A stretch of 64,000 nt of DNA from Blastococcus sp. PRF04-17 (GCF_023016265.1 NZ_CP095412.1:4030001-4094000); one strand, 5' to 3'. Counted from the stretch's first letter, positions 24,222-35,211 are shown. Numbers and translations are program-made. The notes: generated from the letters alone by a model not told the origin.

Positions 24222-27170
24222 GTGGCCATGCGGCCCCCTGTGCCGGTGCCGACCCTGTCGCGGCGCGCGAAGCTGGTCCTCGGCGCGGTCGCCGTCCTGC
24301 TCGTGCTCTTCACGGCGATCGGCACGCTGACCAACGTCTACGTGGACTACCTCTGGTTCGACGAGACCGACTACACCGACGTCTTCTGGACCGAGCTGCA
24401 GACCCGGGCGCTGCTGTTCGCCGTGGCCGGCGTCGCCACCGGCGGACTGGTGGCGCTGGCCGTCTACCTGGCCTACCGGTTCCGCCCGACGTTCCGGCCG
24501 ATGTCGCTGGAGCAGCAGAACCTCGAGCGCTACCGGCAGTCGCTCGAGCCCCGCCGCGGCCTGGTGCTCACCGCCGTCGCCGTCGTGCTCGGGCTGTTCG
24601 CCGGCTTCACCGCGCAGGGCAGCTGGCAGACCTGGCTGATGTATCGCAACAGCACGAACTTCGGACGCACGGACCCGGAGTTCGGCATCGACATCTCGTT
24701 CTTCGTCTTCGACTACCCCTTCTACCGGCTGCTGCTGGGCTTCGGCTTCGCGATCGTGCTGCTGGCGTTGATCGGCTCGCTGCTGACCCACTACGTGTTC
24801 GGCGGGCTGCGCCTGCAAACTCCGGGACAGAAGCTGACCGCCGCCGCCCGGGTGCAGCTGTCGGTGCTCCTGGGCCTGTTCGCGGCGCTGAAGGCCGTGG
24901 CCTACTGGCTGGACCGCTACGGGCTGGTGTACTCCGACCGCAGCGAGGAGATCTTCACCGGCGCCGGTTACACCGACATCAACGCGCTGCTGGTGCCCAA
25001 GACGATCCTGGTCTTCGTCGCGGCGGGCTGTGCCCTGGCGTTCTTCGCCAACATCTTCGTGCGCAACTTCCTGCTGCCGGCCGGCGCCCTGGGGCTGCTG
25101 CTGGTGATCAGCCTGGTCATCGGCGTCGCCTACCCGGCGGTCGTGCAGCAGTTCGTGGTCAAGCCCAGCGCCAACGAGAAGGAGGCGCCCTACATCGAGC
25201 GGGCGATCGAGGCCACGCGCGACGCCTACGGTCTCTCCGACATCGACTACGTCCAGTACGCGCAGGAGACCACGGGTGACGAGGTCGACCCGCAGGTGGT
25301 GCTCCGCGAGCTGCGCAACGACACCGAGACCATCCCGAACGCGCGGTTGCTGGACCCGAACGTCCTCGCCGACACGTTCACCGCGCGCCAGCAGATCCGC
25401 AACGTCTACGGGTTCCCGGAGAAGCTGGACATCGACCGGTACGAGATCGACGGCGAGATCCGCGACTACGTCGTCGCCGTCCGCGAGCTGAACAGCGCCG
25501 GGCTGAGCGAGAACCAGAGCACCTGGATCAACCGGCACACCGTCTACACCCACGGCAACGGGTTCGTCGCTGCCCCGGCGAACGAGGTGGTGGCCGGCAC
25601 CGAGGGCGGCGAGCCCAACTTCACGACCCGCGACCTGCCGGTCCGCGGCGAGATCGTGCCCGAGGAGTCGCGGGTCTACTACGGCGAGCTGATGCTGGAC
25701 TACTCCGTCGTCGGCGCCCCGGAGGGGGCCGCCCCCCGCGAGTTCGACCAGCCCGAGGGCGGGTCCGACGAGCGCCAGATCAACAACACCTACAGCGGAG
25801 AGGGTGGCGTCGACGTCGGGAGCTTCTTCCGGCAGCTGACCTTCGCCATCTACTACCGCGAGCGCAACTTCCTGCTCTCGAGCGCGGTCAACGACGAGTC
25901 GAAGGTTCTCTACGTCCGCGACCCGCGCAACCGGGTCGAGAAGGCGGCACCGTTCCTGGAGGTCGACGGCGACCCGTACCCCGCCGTGATCGACGGGCGG
26001 ATCGTCTGGATCCTCGACGGCTACACGACGTCGGACTCCTTCCCGTACGCCGAACAGATGGAGCTCGGCGAGGCGACCTCCGACGCGCTCACCGGCACCG
26101 GCACCGCGGCACTGCCCAACGAGACGGTGAACTACATCCGCAACTCGGTGAAGGCGACCGTCGACGCCTACGACGGCACGGTCACGCTCTACGAGTGGGA
26201 CACCGAGGATCCCGTCCTCCGGACCTACATGAAGGCGTTCCCGGGCGTCGTGCAGCCGAAGGAGGAGATGTCCGAGGAGCTCATCAGCCACGTGCGCTAC
26301 CCGGAGGACCTGTTCAAGGTGCAGCGGGCGATCCTCACCCGCTACCACGTGGACGATCCCATCGCCTTCTACGAGGGCAGCGACCGCTGGCAGATCCCGA
26401 GCGACCCGACCCAGAACACCGACCAGGACCAGCCGCCGTACTACATCCTCGCCCAGCGGCCGGGGGACGACCGCGCCAGCTTCCAGCTGACCAGCGCCCT
26501 CAACGCGTTCCGGCGGGACAACCTGTCGTCGTTCGTCTCCGCGTCCAGCGACCCGGAGACGTACGGGCAGATCCAGGTGCTGCAACTCCCGGGGAACACG
26601 CCGTTCCGCGGTCCGCAGCAGGTGCAGAACGCGTTCCTGAGCAACAACCAGGTGCGACCGGACCTCACGCTGTTCGACAGCGAGAACTCCGATGCCGTGT
26701 TCGGCAACCTGCTGACCCTGCCGATCGGCGACGCCGGGCTGCTCTACGTGGAGCCGCTCTACGTGCGGGCCGCCGGGGAGAGCGGCTTCCCGCTGCTGCA
26801 GCGGGTGCTGGTCAACTTCGGTGACCGGATCGGGTACGCCAACACCCTGTCCGAGGCGCTCGACCAGGTCTTCGGCGCCGGGGCGGGTGAGGTCGCCGTC
26901 GACAGCGACAACGTCCCCGACGACGGGGACGTCGGTGAGCCGGAGCCGACCGACCCGGCCGATCCGCCCACCCCGCCGCCCGCGGGCGGAGGGACGACGG
27001 CCGACCCGGATCTCGCCCAGGCGGTCGCCAACCTCGACGCCGCGCTGCAGGCGCTGCGGACGGCTCAGCGGTCCGGTGACTTCGCGGCCCAGGGGCAGGC
27101 GCTGGAGGACCTGCAGGCGGCGGTCGACGCCTACCAGGCCGCCCAGCAGGCCGCCGACGGCGGCGGATGA
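24222..27170 (+). CDS. UPF0182 large membrane protein
   Basis: The 982-residue protein has about seven predicted transmembrane helices in its first 330 residues (for example KLVLGAVAVLLVLFTAIGTL). A large extracytoplasmic domain of about 600 residues is rich in the UPF0182 sequence blocks (YVQYAQETTGDEV, RVYYGELMLDYSVV, YYILAQRPGDDR). A Pro/Asp-rich linker and a short helical C terminus follow. It is adjacent to PDZ-Lon as in Mycobacterium. Function unknown, envelope-located. GTG 24222 follows GAAGGAGAG. Confidence 0.9.
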   Translation: MAMRPPVPVPTLSRRAKLVLGAVAVLLVLFTAIGTLTNVYVDYLWFDETDYTDVFWTELQTRALLFAVAGVATGGLVALAVYLAYRFRPTFRPMSLEQQNLERYRQSLEPRRGLVLTAVAVVLGLFAGFTAQGSWQTWLMYRNSTNFGRTDPEFGIDISFFVFDYPFYRLLLGFGFAIVLLALIGSLLTHYVFGGLRLQTPGQKLTAAARVQLSVLLGLFAALKAVAYWLDRYGLVYSDRSEEIFTGAGYTDINALLVPKTILVFVAAGCALAFFANIFVRNFLLPAGALGLLLVISLVIGVAYPAVVQQFVVKPSANEKEAPYIERAIEATRDAYGLSDIDYVQYAQETTGDEVDPQVVLRELRNDTETIPNARLLDPNVLADTFTARQQIRNVYGFPEKLDIDRYEIDGEIRDYVVAVRELNSAGLSENQSTWINRHTVYTHGNGFVAAPANEVVAGTEGGEPNFTTRDLPVRGEIVPEESRVYYGELMLDYSVVGAPEGAAPREFDQPEGGSDERQINNTYSGEGGVDVGSFFRQLTFAIYYRERNFLLSSAVNDESKVLYVRDPRNRVEKAAPFLEVDGDPYPAVIDGRIVWILDGYTTSDSFPYAEQMELGEATSDALTGTGTAALPNETVNYIRNSVKATVDAYDGTVTLYEWDTEDPVLRTYMKAFPGVVQPKEEMSEELISHVRYPEDLFKVQRAILTRYHVDDPIAFYEGSDRWQIPSDPTQNTDQDQPPYYILAQRPGDDRASFQLTSALNAFRRDNLSSFVSASSDPETYGQIQVLQLPGNTPFRGPQQVQNAFLSNNQVRPDLTLFDSENSDAVFGNLLTLPIGDAGLLYVEPLYVRAAGESGFPLLQRVLVNFGDRIGYANTLSEALDQVFGAGAGEVAVDSDNVPDDGDVGEPEPTDPADPPTPPPAGGGTTADPDLAQAVANLDAALQALRTAQRSGDFAAQGQALEDLQAAVDAYQAAQQAADGGG

Positions 27171-27194
27171 TCGCTGGGGGATGATCGCTGGGGG
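27167..27194 (+). repeat. 14-bp tandem duplication at a stop codon
   Basis: ATGATCGCTGGGGG occurs twice in a row (27167-27180 and 27181-27194). The first copy includes the TGA stop of the UPF0182 gene. Confidence 0.9.
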
Positions 27195-27248
27195 AGGGTG
27201 CGGGCGCCCGCACCCTCCCCGAGGCGGCTGGTAGGGTGAGGCCACCGA

Positions 27249-27325
27249 CGCGGGGTGGAGCAGCTCGGTAGCTCGCTGGGCTCATAACCCAGAGGTCGCA
27301 GGTTCGAATCCTGCCCCCGCTACCA
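27249..27325 (+). tRNA. Initiator tRNA-fMet (CAU), copy 1, CCA encoded
   Basis: The cloverleaf is complete. The acceptor starts CGCGGGG and ends CCCCGCT-A-CCA, leaving a mismatch at 1-72. The anticodon loop is CTCATAA and the stem is CTGGG/CCCAG with three consecutive GC pairs. The 1-72 mismatch and GGG/CCC anticodon stem mark an initiator tRNA. The T-stem is GCAGG/CCTGC. Confidence 0.95.
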
Positions 27326-27329
27326 CGGA

Positions 27330-27362
27330 CCGGGGCCCTCACGAACGTCGTGAGGGCCCCGG
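27330..27362 (+). terminator. Terminator after initiator tRNA copy 1
   Basis: CCGGGGCCCTCACGA (27330-27344) pairs with TCGTGAGGGCCCCGG (27348-27362) around a 3-base loop. The stem is perfect and lies 5 bp after the CCA end. Confidence 0.85.
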
Positions 27363-27460
27363 CGCATGTCTGGGCACGTTCCCGCCTGCGATGCCGGCGA
27401 CACGCAGCACGGCCGGGCGAGGCGCACGCCGCAGGGTGTGGAATCTGCCGGCACCCCCGG

Positions 27461-28234
27461 TCAGCCGAGCAGCCCAGCGGTGATCTGAACGAGGATGCCG
27501 GCGGCGACGGTGAAGACCAGGTAGGCGAACCAGCGGCGCAGCCGGGCGATGTCGACCCGGGTGGCGAGCCGGCCGGCGGCCAGCGCGGTGACGACGGCCG
27601 CGGCGGTGAACGCGACGGTGACCGGTACGTCCAGGGGCGCCTCGCCGGCGTGCGCGGCGAACCCGGCGGCCGAGTTGGCCGCGATGATCACCAGGGACGT
27701 GCCGATCGCGGTGGTCATCGGCAGGCCGAGCACGACGACCAGCACAGGGATGATGAGGAAGCCGCCGCCGACGCCGAGCAGGCCGGTGAGGAACCCGACG
27801 ACCAGCCCGCCGGCCAGGGTGCGCGGCAAGCAGCGGCGCCAGTTGACCCGGCCGCCGTCGACCGCGCAGGCCGCGCCGGTGGCCGGCTTCTCGGCCAGCA
27901 TCCGCACGCCGGCGCCGATCATGAGGGCGGCGAACAGACCGAGGACCAGTTCGTCGGGCAGCAGCCGGTTGACCGCGGCGCCGGCGAAGGCGGTCGCGGC
28001 GCCGGTCGCGCCGAACAGGACCGCGATCCGCCAGGCGATCTGGCGCGCGCGCAGGCGGGGCAGCACCGCGACCAGCGAGGTGATGCCGACGACCAGCAGG
28101 GACGTGGCGACGGCCTGGCGCAGGTCCTGGCCGGCGGCGTAGACCAGGGCCGGGACGGCGAGGATGGAGCCGCCGCCGCCGAGCAGGCCGACGAGCGCGC
28201 CGATGACCAGCCCGGCGACGACGGCGACGATCAC
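27461..28234 (-). CDS. TauE/SafE-family sulfite/organosulfur exporter
   Basis: The 257-residue membrane protein has the two-fold TauE repeat: [19 protein letters not shown] in the first half and [19 protein letters not shown] in the second. About seven to eight hydrophobic helices are visible. TauE/SafE proteins move sulfite or related sulfur anions across the membrane. GTG 28234 overlaps the end of the rhodanese-DUF2892 gene by 4 bp. It is the last gene of the CstR-type sulfur operon, which supports a sulfur substrate. Confidence 0.85.
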   Translation of the reverse strand: MIVAVVAGLVIGALVGLLGGGGSILAVPALVYAAGQDLRQAVATSLLVVGITSLVAVLPRLRARQIAWRIAVLFGATGAATAFAGAAVNRLLPDELVLGLFAALMIGAGVRMLAEKPATGAACAVDGGRVNWRRCLPRTLAGGLVVGFLTGLLGVGGGFLIIPVLVVVLGLPMTTAIGTSLVIIAANSAAGFAAHAGEAPLDVPVTVAFTAAAVVTALAAGRLATRVDIARLRRWFAYLVFTVAAGILVQITAGLLG

Positions 28235-28803
28235 GACCGCAGCGCTTCCCGGGCGTCGTCGAGGGTGACCGGGCGGCCGCCGCGGTTGTACGGCAGCTTG
28301 GCCAGCGCCGCGCCCATCGCGCAGGTGTCGGTGAGCGCGGCGGTGGCGAGGCCGGCGCCGATGCCGCCGGCGAGAAACCGGGCCGTCGGGAAGCGGAGGC
28401 TGGCCAGGATGCTGCCGGCGACCAGGCTCCCGGCGACCAGGCGGACCTGGCGTTCCAGCGCCCAGCGGGGACGGCCGCGGCGGACCGGCTGCCCGGCGGT
28501 GGTGTGCGCGCCGATGCCGCCGTCGAGGACCGTCAGCTGCTGCGCGCCGGCCGCGGTCAGCGCGGTGTGCGCGGTTCGGGCGCGGCCGCCGGCCTGGCAG
28601 ACGAGCACGACCGGCCCGTCCAGGTCGCCGGCGAGCTGGTCGGCGTGGGCCTGCACGAGCGGCAGCGGGATGTTGATCGAGCCGGGGATGTGCGCGGTCT
28701 CGTACTCGGCCGGGGTGCGCACGTCGACGAGCGTGCGTGCGGCGCCGGCGGACCGGGCGGCCAGCTCGGCGGGCGTGATCAGGTCGGTGGTGCGCGGGTT
28801 CAC
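28231..28803 (-). CDS. Rhodanese-DUF2892 membrane protein, YgaP-like
   Basis: The 190-residue protein has a rhodanese domain in its first 100 residues with catalytic C69 (VCQAGGRA). A DUF2892-type region with two hydrophobic helices follows (LVAGSLVAGSILASL; FLAGGIGAGLATAAL). Domain order equals that of YgaP, a membrane sulfurtransferase. GTG 28803 is preferred over a start 34 bp upstream because GAGGA lies upstream of it. It probably handles persulfide sulfur at the membrane beside TauE. Confidence 0.82.
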   Translation of the reverse strand: MNPRTTDLITPAELAARSAGAARTLVDVRTPAEYETAHIPGSINIPLPLVQAHADQLAGDLDGPVVLVCQAGGRARTAHTALTAAGAQQLTVLDGGIGAHTTAGQPVRRGRPRWALERQVRLVAGSLVAGSILASLRFPTARFLAGGIGAGLATAALTDTCAMGAALAKLPYNRGGRPVTLDDAREALRS

Positions 28804-28909
28804 GGGGTGCGATGTCCTCGGGGATCGGTGGTTCACGTGGTGTGGGCAGCCAGGTGTCGGCGGCCAACGGGGCGAAGGCGCCCGGTGGCCCGCCGGTGGC
28901 TGGGCAGGG

Positions 28910-30288
28910 TCAGACGGTGGCGGGCTGGGTGTGCAGGCCGGCGGCGGCCGCACCGGTGTCGGGGTCGCCATAGCCGCCGTCGACCAACACCGGCCGGCGG
29001 CCGGCGCGGGCGAGCAGTGAGGCGGCGATGGAGGCGCGGTAGCCCGAGCCGCAGTACACCCACACGTCACCGTCGGGAACGTCGTCGATGCGGTCGGCAA
29101 GGTCGTGGATCGGGATGTGCACCGAGCCGCGGACCCCGCCGCCGGCGCGCTCGTCGTCGCGTCGGGCGTCGAGGACGGTCAGGTCGGGGTCGGCAACCAG
29201 CGCCACGGCCAGGCCGGTGAAGTCGCTGACCGGGTGAGAGGCCAGCTCCCGGCCGGCGGCCAGGGCCTCGGGGCTGCCGATCGCGGCGCCGGCGAGCCGG
29301 TCGATGCCGATGCGGACCAGCTCCCGGCGGGCGTCGGCGACCTGCTGCTCCGTCTCGCCGATCAGGGTGATCGGCGATCCCCACGGGATGAGCCAGCCGA
29401 CGTAGGTGACGAAGTTGGCGATCGCCAGCTCGAAGTTCAGCGCGCCGGGCAGGTGCCCCGCGGCGAACGCGGTGCGGCTGCGCAGGTCGAGCACCCACTC
29501 CCCGGCGGCCAGCCGGTCGGCGAGCTCGGCGGGGTCGACCGGCCGCGGCATGGAGAGGTCCACCGGCGCGGGGCCGGCGGCGTTGGCCGGGCCCATGTGC
29601 GCGTACCAGGTCGGGATCGCGGTCAGCCCGGCGATCAGCTGGTCGACGAACGACTGCTCGTCCTGGGTGAGCGCCGGGTTCACCCGCGCCTGCTCGCCGA
29701 CGGTGGAGGACTCCCCGCTGGTCGGGGTGGCCGCGCAGAAGCTGCCGAAGCCGTGGCTGGGGAACACCGGGGTACCGGCGGGCAGCTCCTCGACCAGCCG
29801 GCGCACGGAGTGGTACTGGGCATGGGTGAGGTCGTGGGTGTGCTCTGGGCCGACCAGGTCGGTGCGGCCGGTCGCGCCGTAGAGCATCGAGCCGCCGGTG
29901 AACACCGCCTGCACCTGCCCGTCGGCGTCGGTGAGCACGTAGCTGACGTGGTGGTGGGTGTGTCCGGGGGTGTGCAGCACCCGCAGCCGCATCCGGCCGG
30001 CGGCGAGCACGTCGCCGTCGGCGACCGGGGTCCGCTCGAAGGCCACGGTGTCTCCGGCGGGAAGGGCGTAGTCCGCGCCGACGGTGCGGGAGAGCTCCAA
30101 CCCCCGGACACATAGTCGTTATGGGTGTGCGTCTCGGCCACGAGCGCGATCCGGACGGTCCGCTTCTCGGCCAGCGCGAGCACTCGGTCGATGTCGCGCT
30201 GCGGGTCGATCACCACGCCGGCACCGCCGGCGCTGATCAGGTAGCTGCGGTCGCCGAGGCCGGTGGTCTCGATGATGTCGATCTGCAT
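28910..30288 (-). pseudogene. Persulfide dioxygenase-like MBL protein with two rhodanese domains, frameshifted
   Basis: Two frames together encode a normal 459-residue protein. The first frame gives the metallo-beta-lactamase N terminus with AETHTHNDYVSG. The second continues with LELSRTVGADY, HTPGHTHHHVSY and FPSHGFGSF. A degenerate rhodanese domain follows, then an active-type one with CGSGYRA near the C terminus. The break is at a C5 run (30101-30105); one more base restores the whole gene. Members oxidise glutathione- or related persulfides to sulfite. It may be a sequencing artefact rather than a dead gene. Confidence 0.85.
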
Positions 30289-30305
30289 GAGAGCTCCTTG
30301 TACGG

Positions 30306-30320
30306 TACCCGGCAGGGGTA
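30306..30320. promoter_or_regulatory. CsoR/CstR-type operator upstream of the MBL gene
   Basis: TACCC-GGCA-GGGGTA is an imperfect palindrome 17 bp upstream of the MBL start. It resembles the operator at 30975-30990 and the known CsoR-family sites. Confidence 0.6.
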
Positions 30321-30349
30321 TATGCGAGCGAAAAGGGGGAGAGCTGGGA

Positions 30350-30661
30350 TCAGCGGGTGGTGACCGGCCGGCCGTCGGCGGTCCAGGCGGTCATGCCACC
30401 GGCGAGGTTGGCGACGTCGAAGCCCTGGGCGCCGAGGAACTGTGCCGCCTGCGCGCTGCGGCCGCCGCTACGGCAGACCGTGATGACCGGGCGGGTGCGG
30501 TCGAGCTCGAAGGCGCGGGCGGTGAGCTGACCCAGCGGGATGTGCGTGCTGCCGGCGATGCGGCCTGCGGCGACCTCGGCGGTCTCGCGGACGTCGAGCA
30601 GGACGGCCTCGGTGCGGTCGGCAGCCTCTGCGGGGGTGAGCTGGGGGATGTCCGGGTTCAT
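30350..30661 (-). CDS. Single-domain rhodanese sulfurtransferase
   Basis: The 103-residue rhodanese has an LLDVRETAEVAAGRIAGSTHIPLG block and catalytic C63 in the loop CRSGGRS. Stand-alone rhodaneses of this kind relay persulfide sulfur to or from thiols. It lies between the CstR-like repressor and the persulfide dioxygenase-like gene on the same strand, 32 bp after the former. Start ATG 30661. Confidence 0.9.
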   Translation of the reverse strand: MNPDIPQLTPAEAADRTEAVLLDVRETAEVAAGRIAGSTHIPLGQLTARAFELDRTRPVITVCRSGGRSAQAAQFLGAQGFDVANLAGGMTAWTADGRPVTTR

Positions 30662-30693
30662 GACTGCTCCAAGACTCGGTGGTGGGGCGGGGT

Positions 30694-30972
30694 TCAGGCG
30701 AGGGTCAGGAAGAGGCGCTCGAGCTCGCGCAGGTCGACCTCGCGGGTCTCACCGTCCTCGGCGGTCGAGCAGTAGCGCATGCCGGTGGAGATGACCGCGA
30801 AGCCGGCCTTGCTCAGCGCCTTCGACGCCGCGGCCAGCTGGGTGACCACGGCCGAGCAGTCGCGGCCGTCCTCGATCATCTTCACGATGCCGCCGATCTG
30901 GCCCTCGATGCGGCGGAGGCGCTTGACGACGTCGGCGAGCTCACTCTGGGGGATGTCCACGCCGTCCATCAT
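30694..30972 (-). CDS. CsoR/CstR-family (DUF156) transcriptional repressor
   Basis: The 92-residue all-helical protein has the family core RLRRIEGQIGGIVKMIEDGRDC. Sensor cysteines are C39 and C68. In copper-sensing CsoR a His lies four residues before the second Cys; here that residue is Gly (G64). Keeping only the two Cys suggests a thiol/persulfide sensor of CstR type rather than a copper sensor. The surrounding rhodanese, dioxygenase and TauE genes support this. Start ATG 30972 (or 30969), next to the palindromic operator. Confidence 0.85.
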   Translation of the reverse strand: MMDGVDIPQSELADVVKRLRRIEGQIGGIVKMIEDGRDCSAVVTQLAAASKALSKAGFAVISTGMRYCSTAEDGETREVDLRELERLFLTLA

Positions 30973-30974
30973 GC

Positions 30975-30990
30975 ATACCCCCGGGGGTAT
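30975..30990. promoter_or_regulatory. Perfect CsoR/CstR-type operator palindrome
   Basis: ATACCCCCGGGGGTAT is a perfect 16-bp palindrome just upstream of the CstR-like start. It has the TACCCC/GGGGTA half-sites of CsoR-family operators and probably mediates autorepression of the sulfur operon. Confidence 0.8.
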
Positions 30991-31149
30991 CCGCAACCCG
31001 GGGGCCAATCGGGGTCGGCGCAGCCTTGCTGCCATCGCGCAGCCGGCCGGTGCATCACCCGAAGACGTCTCCAGGAACCGCCGGGGCGGCCCCCGAGCGG
31101 CGGGGGATCCCCGTCGCGAGCAGGGCGGTGCCGGTGACCCGGCGGCCGG

Positions 31150-31716
31150 TCAGAGGACGCTGAGATAGGCCTCGTGGCGACGCAACTGCTCGTTGCGCCG
31201 AGGGCGCGGTGAGCGTCGCGGCCCGACGAGCCAGTCCCCGTCGTCGACCGCAGGATCGACCGACGGCCGCTCGTCGCTCCTCGCCCACCCGTAGGGGGAG
31301 GACTCGTACGGGGTCGGCTCCTGGACCGGTGGCTCGTGCGCCGGCTCGTACCCCGGGACGGCGGGGGGCGGCACCGTCGCGTGCGCCGGCTTCGGTGCGC
31401 GGGTGACCAGGCCGGCCAGCATGGTGTGCGGCCGGGTCTCGTCGGCCTCGGCGGGGTTCGCGGCCGCACGGGGGAGGGGCGCCGGGTAGGGCTCCCTGCG
31501 CGGCGGGTGCGCGGGATCGGGCAGCCGCAGCCGGGCCAGGTCGACCCAGGCGGAGTGACGCAGTCGGTCGATCCGGCAGCGTACGCGGGCCGAGACCCTG
31601 CCGTCGCTCTCGTGGCGCCACCCGATCAGCTCGCCGGAGTACCAGATGCCGCGATGGTGGATCTCCACCGGCTGTGGCTGGCCGGCGAACATGCTCGTCG
31701 CCTCGTCCCCCACCAC
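31150..31716 (-). CDS. Hypothetical protein with small N-terminal beta-rich domain
   Basis: The 188-residue protein starts with about 65 residues of alternating hydrophobic and charged sequence (VEIHHRGIWYSGELIGWRHES...CRIDRLRHSAWVDLARLRLPD). These look like a small SH3/Tudor-like barrel. The remainder is proline-rich and probably disordered, with a basic C terminus. I do not recognise a family. Start ATG 31716 or 31692. Function unknown. Confidence 0.6.
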   Translation of the reverse strand: MVGDEATSMFAGQPQPVEIHHRGIWYSGELIGWRHESDGRVSARVRCRIDRLRHSAWVDLARLRLPDPAHPPRREPYPAPLPRAAANPAEADETRPHTMLAGLVTRAPKPAHATVPPPAVPGYEPAHEPPVQEPTPYESSPYGWARSDERPSVDPAVDDGDWLVGPRRSPRPRRNEQLRRHEAYLSVL

Positions 31717-31800
31717 GCTGCGGACTCTAGGCGGACCCCCGGACGGGGAACGGAAGGCGCGCTCGGCCCTGGGACCCGTGTGACGGGGCTGTCACAGCAC

Positions 31801-33177
31801 TCACACGTGCCGTTCCTGCGTCCTGTCCACCAGCACCGTGGGAGCGGGGGCGGATCGGCGGCTGCGCATCCGCCTCCGCGTCGCGGTGGAGAGGATGAGA
31901 CCCACCAGGCGGTGATCCCCCGAGGACCTGTTGCGGGCGGCGGCCTGCGCGAAGTACTCACCCAGGAGCGTTCCCGCCGCCAGCGCGAGGCCGACGGTCA
32001 TCGCCGTTCCCAGCAGCGTGATCCCGCCGACGGCGTCCCCCTCGGAGAGGCGCCGCACGGCGCGGTAGATGGTCAGCCCGGGGAGCAGCGGGATGATCCC
32101 GGCCGCGATGTAGACCAGCGCCGGAACGCGTTGCCACCGGGCCAGCGCGTAGCTGGCTGCGCCGATGACGACGGCCGCGCCGGCCGACGCGAGGGTCGTC
32201 GACACCCGTACCTCGCCGAGGGCGACGACGGTCCCCCAGCCGGCAGCGCCGGCCACCGCGACGGCGGGGATGGTGCGACGGGGCGCGTGGTTGGCGACGG
32301 CGAAGGCGGCGGAGGCAGTGGCGGCGGCGGCCAGCTGCAGGGGGACGTCGGCGAGCCCCCGGCCGGAGGTGTCCCAGAGCTGCGCGGGGACGCCGAGCCG
32401 GACGCCGATCGACAGGGCGACGGCGATCCCGCTGACGATGCCGGCGGTGAGCAGCAGGGTCTCGAACGCCCGGGCGGCCGCGGTGACGTAGAAGCCGGTG
32501 ATCGCGTCGTGCACCGCACCGACCAGCGTGACACCGGGGAGCAGCAGGACGATGCCACCGGCCACGACCAGCGCGGGACGCACACCCACGCCGGCCGCCA
32601 CGAAGCCCAGCGCGACCGACGTGGCGATCAGGCCGCCCACGGCGTTCTGGAAGAAGGCGGGCAGACCCCGTCGTCCCAGTGCGTCGATGGCAAGGTCGAT
32701 GAGCACCGTGGCACCGAAGGCCGCCGCCGTGACCAGCGGTCCGGCGCCCAGCATGAGCGCCACCGCGGCGGCGAGCAGCGCCCGCGCACCCGTGATCACG
32801 ACCCTCCGGTACGGATGGCGACCGGCCGCGACGGCGAGCAGCCGTCGTTCGGCCTCGGCTGGGTCGATCCGTCCCTCCGTCAGCTCGGTGACGACGTGGT
32901 GGACGGCGGCGACGCGGGAGTAGTCGAGTTCGCGGTGCTGCACCAGGCGCAGACCGTTGATGGGCGGCGTGCCGTCCCGCGGGGAGGCGGACACCGTGAT
33001 GGAGGTGAAGGTGATGTCGCACTCGACGCGGTGCAGGCCGCCCGCGCGGGCGACGGCGATGCAGGTCGCGGTCACCTCCGCCGCGCTGGCGCCGCCCGCG
33101 AGCAGCAGGTCGCCGACCCGCAGCGTCAGGTCCAGCGCGAGAGGGGCGTCGTCCGTCGTGGGGCTCGGTGGGGACAC
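31801..33177 (-). CDS. ThrE-type threonine/serine exporter family protein
   Basis: The 458-residue membrane protein has an N-terminal cytoplasmic DUF1212 part (LRVGDLLLAGGASAAEVTATCIAVA). Five-helix blocks follow, including FFQNAVGGLIATSVALGF and LLLPGVTLVGAVHDAITGFYVTAAAR, then the DUF3815 half with ALVYIAAGIIPLLPGLTIYRAV. This is the fused ThrE architecture, exporting threonine and serine in Corynebacterium. It is divergent from the BCCT transporter with a 179-bp gap. Confidence 0.88.
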   Translation of the reverse strand: MSPPSPTTDDAPLALDLTLRVGDLLLAGGASAAEVTATCIAVARAGGLHRVECDITFTSITVSASPRDGTPPINGLRLVQHRELDYSRVAAVHHVVTELTEGRIDPAEAERRLLAVAAGRHPYRRVVITGARALLAAAVALMLGAGPLVTAAAFGATVLIDLAIDALGRRGLPAFFQNAVGGLIATSVALGFVAAGVGVRPALVVAGGIVLLLPGVTLVGAVHDAITGFYVTAAARAFETLLLTAGIVSGIAVALSIGVRLGVPAQLWDTSGRGLADVPLQLAAAATASAAFAVANHAPRRTIPAVAVAGAAGWGTVVALGEVRVSTTLASAGAAVVIGAASYALARWQRVPALVYIAAGIIPLLPGLTIYRAVRRLSEGDAVGGITLLGTAMTVGLALAAGTLLGEYFAQAAARNRSSGDHRLVGLILSTATRRRMRSRRSAPAPTVLVDRTQERHV

Positions 33178-33356
33178 GTCACCACGATCCCCGACGGCCC
33201 GGCGCCCGGAGGCGTGGAACTGCTCACGTCGGGGAAGGCACCTGGAGCTGGGTGCCTTGCACCTTTCGCAACGCCGCCGGGCGAGCCAGCTCCGGCGCTG
33301 CCCCGGCGCCCCCGCCGATCGAGAAGGCGGGCGGCCCTCCGACTATTTCCGAGGTT

Positions 33357-34900
<1,544 letters not shown>

Positions 34901-34904
<4 letters not shown>

Positions 34905-35113
34905 GGCGGCGTCGGGCGGCTTACACCGCCTACGCCATCGGGAGCGGCATCTTCCTGGTGGCTGCGGTGCTCCGAGGGTCACCGCTGCTGATCGCGGGAA
35001 GCGCGCTCTTCCTCGTGGGCACGCTGCTCTTCCTGCTGCCGGAGCTGACCCGCGACCTGCCGGGCGTGTCGGGCCGGCGCACCGGCCCTCGTGACCGGGC
35101 CGGCGTGGGCTGA
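34901..35113 (+). CDS. Small two-helix membrane protein
   Basis: The 70-residue protein starts VRRRRAAYTAYAIGSG and has two hydrophobic helices (IGSGIFLVAAVLRGS and LLIAGSALFLVGTLLFLLP). GTG 34901 overlaps the BCCT stop, so it is probably translated with the transporter and could be an accessory subunit. No family recognised. Confidence 0.65.
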
Positions 35114-35132
35114 GGTATGGTGGTCCTACCGA

Positions 35133-35206
35133 CGCGGGGTGGAGCAGCTCGGTAGCTCGCTGGGCTCATAACCCAGAGGTCACAGGTTCGAATCCTGTCC
35201 CCGCTA
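35133..35206 (+). tRNA. Initiator tRNA-fMet (CAU), copy 2, CCA not encoded
   Basis: It is identical to copy 1 from the acceptor through the variable loop (CGCGGGG... CTCATAA ...AGAGGTC). The 1-72 mismatch and GGG/CCC anticodon stem are present. The T-stem is ACAGG/CCTGT, a compensated change at pair 49-65 relative to copy 1. After the discriminator base the sequence is CGA, not CCA. Confidence 0.95.
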
Positions 35207-35211
35207 CGACG

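Noticed and set aside
22908-27245. 1445-codon antisense frame across UPF0182 and PDZ-Lon
   Set aside because: It is a composition-driven shadow frame; the sense genes have clear families and synteny.
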